A stretch of DNA of 64,000 nt. Origin: Pratylenchus scribneri (lineage: Eukaryota; Nematoda; Chromadorea; Rhabditida; Pratylenchidae). The stretch is taken from the NCBI GenBank assembly GCA_030063045.1, contig JAQSEB010000035.1:496001-560000 (forward strand), in the 5' to 3' direction. The notes beneath the pieces are model-generated. The model was not told the DNA's origin. It ran no database searches and saw only the letters and a program-made list of their open reading frames with translations. Shown here piece by piece: positions 59,515-64,000 of this stretch. The translations under genes and the position numbers were made by a program. Position 1 is the stretch's first letter; each line of letters opens with the position of its first letter.

Positions 59515-62500
59515 TCAATTTGATGCCGGCTGAGTGGATGTTTTGCATAAATGAATGATTAGGGTGTCGAAGACATCGTTCATGCCAAAATGGGCGGCAA
59601 TTGAGGCACATTTCCGATATCCGCTCAAACATTTCTGACAAAAAAAAATAAAAATTTTATTTTTAATAAAATTTTATTTAAATAAAATCGTATTTTTTCT
59701 AATATAAGCCCACGCCGTAGTAGAAGTCTCTAATAAAAGTCCATCTAAAGAAGCTTTGATAAATAAAAACCTAGTTTCTAATAATAGCCCCATCGCCCCA
59801 TCCCCAATGGGTTTCTAATAGAAAAAATACGGTAACTCTAAAAATTATATATTTTTATAATTGATTTTTATTCGAAATCCAATAAGTTAGGTACCATTTG
59901 ACATTAATTAATTTAAAAAAATAAAAACCGTAATAATTGTGTCATCCTCGGTTTTGTTGATCACATAGTGAAGGGCGGCGGTCAGCGGGCCCCAAATGAC
60001 GCTGAACAAATCTCGGTCATTCCATCCCGGATATGGCACTGGCCAATATTTGCCCTCCTCCGTCTCACTCCGTCGTTGTAAAACTCGCCACAAATAATTT
60101 TCGCGCACTTGGCCAACCTGCTCCGCCGGCATCACAATTTCATCGCTTCTAAAATTATTTAGGAATGATTTTTAAAAGATATTATTTTATGCATTAAAAT
60201 TAGTTGTTTTTGACAATTCTAATAAATCAGAAACCGGTTTTAGACCCTATAAATTTATTAGTTTAATTCGAAACTGAGCAAGTTAAACCATTTAAACTAC
60301 ACATTCATTTTTTGGTTTTAAACACTTTATTTTTGGACCAAAATCTGACATTTTATATACCATTCGATGTGTTTCGATGAGATCTACAATTTAATTTAAG
60401 ATTTGTAGGGTTTAAAACCGGTTTCTGATTTATTAGAAGTCCAAAAAACTCTTTTGATGCAAAAAATAACTCAATTTTAGAAATGTAAAAAATTTACAAA
60501 CTTTATTGCCGAATAAATTTTTTCCAACATTTCGGGTTCAAAATCCTTTCCATGATTTGTGCCGGACAAATTCCGTTTAAAATCCTCAACACTAAATAAA
60601 TTAAAATTAATTTAATTAAAATTATTTTTTAACCTCATTAATGATTGATTTCGGCGAACTTGTGGATTATGTTGGTCCGTGTTTAGCATTAAAATTGCAT
60701 AGGCCAAAGTGTAGGCGGCATCAACATGTTCAAATGGTTGGCCGTTTGAATTGAACCAATGTTCTGAAAAATAATTTGGAGATTGATTAATTTTGGAATT
60801 TGCTCATATTTGCCTAGTAAATATTGAAAATCTCGGCTTTTAGACATCATTCAGACTTGAGACTTGAGAGTGGGCTCATTTGATTCGATATGGTCGATTT
60901 AGTTTAGTCTATGAAATTTTAATTTCAGATCCGAAATTAGGCATGAACAAAAGTTAGTAAACCAAAACGGGTTTGGGTTTAAACTTTAAATAATGGTTTA
61001 GCTTTTCAAATCAAGCTCTAACCGGTTTTATATTGAAATTTCATTGACTAAATCGACCATGTCGAATCGAATGAGCCAATTCTTGAGTCTGTAAGACGCT
61101 TAGAAGATAGAGATTTCTAATATTTTCTCTAATAAAAATTAAAAATAATTTTAAAAAACCTGAAAAATGGTTGATGATTTTGTCAATTTCGGCCGCATCG
61201 CCGGGCAGCCGAAATGTTTCCAAGAATTGTCGCAATGCCAAATCCAATCTTTGTTCGGCAAAATGGAATGATTCCACAAATGCTCTCAACACTTCTGGCC
61301 GTTTTCGATTGCAAATATATTCGGCAATTTTGGATTTATCCAGCCGGGGATTTTGTCGAAGCCAATTTGCCACATCCTAAAAAATTAATAATTAATTTTT
61401 TTTGAATTTTTTCCTCACTTTTGGTTCCATTGGATTTTTCAGCAATCCTTTTTCGCATAAAAATTCCACTCCTTTTTCGGGTGAATGTCGATTGAAAAGT
61501 TCCGTTCCTTCGGTCATCAGCCTTTTTTGCTTTTTAACGTCGATCATTTCAGCCAATGAGGGTGGCGGGGGTTGTTCATTTCCTTCCGCATTGGTTGAAT
61601 TCAGCCCAAATGGTGGCATTCGATTTTCACAATCCGAAATGGACAATGAATTCAAATTTGGAATCTGAATTAATCCGGAATTAATTAATTAATTAATAAT
61701 TTTAATTTTACATTTTCATCCAATTTGTCTTTTTCCTCCTCCACATTTTTGTCATTCATTTCAATTCTTTTTTGTTGTTTTGCCGCACAATTCCTTTCGA
61801 TCATTTCGACGACCGTGAGCACCGTTTCCAGTGAAAGAATGTGGGTGGAAAAAAGTGGACCAGTTGGGAATGCATTTTGCAGTAAATTTCGCACCTTAAA
61901 AAGATAAATTATTGATTTTTCTTTGAAAACAAATTATTGCTTTTTTTTTTAAAAAAATTATTGATTTTTTTCTCAAAAAACTATCGTACCTTAAAATGGA
62001 TTTCCAATTATTGATTCTTCGCTTAAAAATCATTGATTTTTTCCTTTAAAAAATTATTGTTTCTTTAAAAAATCAATACACTTTTCTTTAAATTGGTTTT
62101 TTATCACAAAATTATTGATTTTTTCTTCTCAAAAAATTATTGTTTTTTTCTTTAAAATAATTATTGATTTTTCTGTAAAATAATTATTGATTTTTTTCAA
62201 AAAATTTATAAATTTCCCCAAAAACTGACCAAATCCTCAAACAAATTTGAACAATAAAGAGAACAATCATAGTTCAAATAAAGTTCCGAAACGAGTCCAG
62301 GCAGCCTCCACATATCAACCAGCGCTTCCAATGCCAATTCCCGAAGTTCATAATTGGCCGCCAGCTTTGCCGCCGATGCATTTGGGTCGATTTGTTGCTG
62401 TTCATTTGAAACCAATTGAAGTAATTTTAGGAAATATGATTCCATTTGGAATCTTTAAAAATATTAATTTTATATATTTAATTGCAAATTTTACTTCATA

Positions 62501-63574
62501 TTTGGCCGAATTGCTTCGAAGAGGAGGAAACAAACTCGATTGGAGGCGGCAAAAATTTGCAGCTTTTGTGTGCCCAACAATTGCAAAAGTGTTTGGGCCA
62601 AATTATCCTTGAGCAGAGGAAGAAGTGATTCCGTCCCCCGCAAAAATTCATTCCCCGTTTCGAAGGCGACCGTCAACAAATGAAGGCTCATTAAAATCAT
62701 TTGTGGGGTATTCGTGCGATCGTGGGGGTTACAAAGTGTAATCAAAAACCTTAAAATACGGTTTTAAAATGATAATTTTATTAATAAATAACCTCATCAA
62801 TTCCTTTAAACTTTCTCTAATATCATTTTCGAATGTGTGCAATGTGGAAAAAAGATGGCGGCTCATATCGGCCAGTGTATTTTCGGCTGCCATTTTAAGC
62901 AAATCCGGAAGGGATGATTCAAGGCCAATCCGAAAACAGCATTGAAGAATTTCACAAACAGTCTCATTGCTTAAATGGAGGCCACCCGGTGAGAGCACCA
63001 AAGAACGGAGGGCCTAAAAAATTGTTCAATTTATTATTTTAATATTTGCGGGAAAACCTGAAGAATTTGGAAGAGAACGCATTCATCAATTCCGGCTTTG
63101 GAAGTACCAACAAATTTTGCTTTTGTCACCGAATCGGCAACAGATTGAACTGCGCCAGCAATTCGAATACTTCAAAATTAAATTATGAACAATTTAATAT
63201 ATTTTTGTAAACCTATTTGGTGCCAACAATCCGTAAGTGATGAATTTATCAATTGCGGCCAATGATCTGGCGGTGATTGGGCCATCGGTGGCATCCGATT
63301 TAATTACTTCAAGAAATGGACTCAAAAATGTGTCAAATTGGACTTCGCTAAGGTCGTGAACCTGATAATTAATTTTTTAATTTTATTACTAAAATATCAT
63401 CCACAAAACCTTATTTAAAACATCGCGTAAATCAGCAAAATTTCTCAAAAGTGGATTGTGTTCATCGAGCAGTGGCAAATGTTGCCGTGTTTGTTGGCGA
63501 CGAAATTTGCGCAGGAGGGCCAAAACAGAGTTTGCCTCACCCTGAACAACAAATAAGCCATTTACTAATGCCAT
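59515..63574 (-). CDS. Short GBF1-like Sec7 protein (Arf-GEF), catalytic Glu replaced by Asp
   Basis: Exons (minus): 63574-63410, 63361-63213, 63169-63058, 63013-62793, 62749-62495, 62452-62230, 61894-61712, 61664-61419, 61376-61160, 60763-60634, 60591-60502, 60148-59929, 59634-59515. All junctions are in phase, 776 aa. The N-terminus matches the DCB start (VVQGEANSVLALLRKF, ...DEHNPLLRNFADLRDVLNK). The HUS region follows (NYDCSLYCSNLFEDL, then NAFPTGPLF..HILSLE). The Sec7 domain begins KRLMTEGTELFN and runs through NPRLDKSKIAEYI, FRLPGD and LAYAILMLNTDQHNPQVR. Two departures stand out. The glutamic finger that drives GDP release in Sec7 proteins (FRLPGE) reads FRLPGD. The protein stops soon after Sec7 (IIHLCKTSTQPASN), so the HDS1-3 domains that make full GBF1 about 1,850 aa are missing from the window. 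Expected role is Arf1 activation at the Golgi; activity may be reduced or absent. Confidence 0.88.
59686..59835. mobile_element. 150-bp MITE with terminal inverted repeats (GBF1-like intron)
   Basis: The left end CGTATTTTTTCTAATATAAGCCC and the right end, read in complement, CCGTATTTTTTCTATTAGAAACCC are inverted copies. Internal TTTCTAATAATAGCCCC repeats the end motif. Confidence 0.7.
60215..60450. mobile_element. Family-A palindrome (GBF1-like intron)
   Basis: The ends AATCAGAAACCGGTTTTAGA and AAAACCGGTTTCTGATTTATT are inverted copies; the interior has TACCATTCGATGTGTTTCGATG. Confidence 0.75.
60840..61110. mobile_element. Family-C palindrome (GBF1-like intron)
   Basis: The arms GATTCGATATGGTCGATTTAG and TAAATCGACCATGTCGAATC are exact or near-exact inverted copies. 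The centre has AAACCAAAACGGGTTTGGGTTTAAAC. Confidence 0.75.
61905..62225. repeat. Irregular AT-rich repeat in GBF1-like intron
   Basis: About ten irregularly spaced occurrences of TTATTGATTTTTT or its short variants, separated by AAAAAA-rich spacers. Confidence 0.6.
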
Positions 63575-63794
63575 TAGGCTCTAAAATGGATTAATTATTA
63601 AATTTATGGAAAAAAGACTTAAGCAGAAATAATTTGTGATTTGCAAAACACATAGGTATATAATCATTTATTAAAATAAATCAAAAATTTATAAGTGAAA
63701 AATTCTTCCAAAAAAACAAAATAATTGAAATGTATTATCGAAAAGCTCTTCCAAACATTAAAATTGAGAATGAAGTGTAATTTTGTAACTTAAT

Positions 63795-64000
63795 TTATTT
63801 TGAGCTTTTCATCTTCATTTTCCGTTCTTTTTCTTGCCAATCGATGATTTCTTGTTTCAGGCAATGCTTCTCCAATCTAAAATTTTATTAATGATGATTC
63901 AAGTATAAAAATTAAAATAATTACTCTTTGGAAATGCTGGGAAAATATCGATATTTTAATGCCTCATCCGGATCCACTTCTTCACATTCCACTTCCATTT
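63795..64000 (-). CDS. 3' end of an unrecognised gene running off the window
   Basis: Two exons are visible on the minus strand: 64000-63925 (continuing beyond the window) and 63876-63795, joined in phase by a 48-nt GT-AG intron. The C-terminus reads DEALKYRYFPSISKE then LEKHCLKQEIIDWQEKERKMK and ends KSSK. It is charged and helical with no domain I can name. It lies 220 bp upstream of the GBF1-like start on the same strand, so these genes could share a transcript. Confidence 0.55.

Overview
The window is eukaryotic nuclear DNA, AT-rich, with many intron-split genes. Most introns are very short, about 45 nt, and nearly all are GT-AG. It reads as a nematode genome. The evidence is an Srd-type serpentine chemoreceptor, a BtpA-family protein of the kind known in Caenorhabditis, a PLEKHG5/RHGF-type RhoGEF and compact introns. 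Two GC-AG introns (in the CCCH and carbonic anhydrase genes), an F-box-like gene and candidate secreted proteins point towards a tylenchid plant parasite, possibly a cyst nematode (Heterodera/Globodera type). That assignment is inference. No tRNA, rRNA or CRISPR locus was recognised.

Layout. 0-5.4 kb (minus): a complete 12-exon DDX19/Dbp5-type RNA helicase, with a CCCH zinc-finger gene 267 bp upstream on the same strand. 5.5-7.3 kb: two large fold-back elements. 7.5-8.7 kb (plus): a complete five-exon Srd-like receptor. 9.2-11.2 kb (plus): a secreted four-exon periplasmic-binding-protein-like gene, the best horizontal-transfer candidate here. 11.4-14.2 kb (minus): a small single-pass membrane protein and a nine-exon alpha carbonic anhydrase. 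14.2-18 kb is mostly non-coding. 18.1-18.6 kb (minus): the 3' part of a C2H2 zinc-finger gene, followed by a 1.35 kb satellite of 24-bp units. 21.3 kb: an Srd receptor fragment. 23.1-24.0 kb (minus): exons of an unrecognised gene. 26.0-27.1 kb (minus): a complete six-exon BtpA-family gene. 27-37.8 kb: about 10.7 kb with no supportable gene. 37.8-51.7 kb (plus): one 20-exon RhoGEF gene, in frame throughout (1,889 aa), with a 25-bp satellite in one intron. 53-54.3 kb (minus): a secreted lysine-rich coiled-coil protein. 56.7-64 kb (minus): an F-box-like gene, a 776-aa GBF1-like Sec7 protein and the end of a further gene, closely spaced on one strand.

The genes are mainly housekeeping and signalling: mRNA export (DDX19), RNA binding (CCCH), Arf activation and Golgi traffic (GBF1-like), Rho signalling (RhoGEF) and CO2 hydration (carbonic anhydrase). 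Among them are genes that may serve parasitism or environmental sensing: the receptor, the secreted binding protein and the secreted coiled-coil protein. No single pathway unites them.

Three dispersed repeat families recur through the window, mostly inside introns: a palindrome of about 250 bp (12 copies), a family of 150-350 bp containing GGTACAGTAGGATGAATA (8 copies) and a second palindrome of about 200 bp (3 copies). Exon boundaries were set by reading splice sites and checking that codon phase closes. Where phase did not close, the entry says so.
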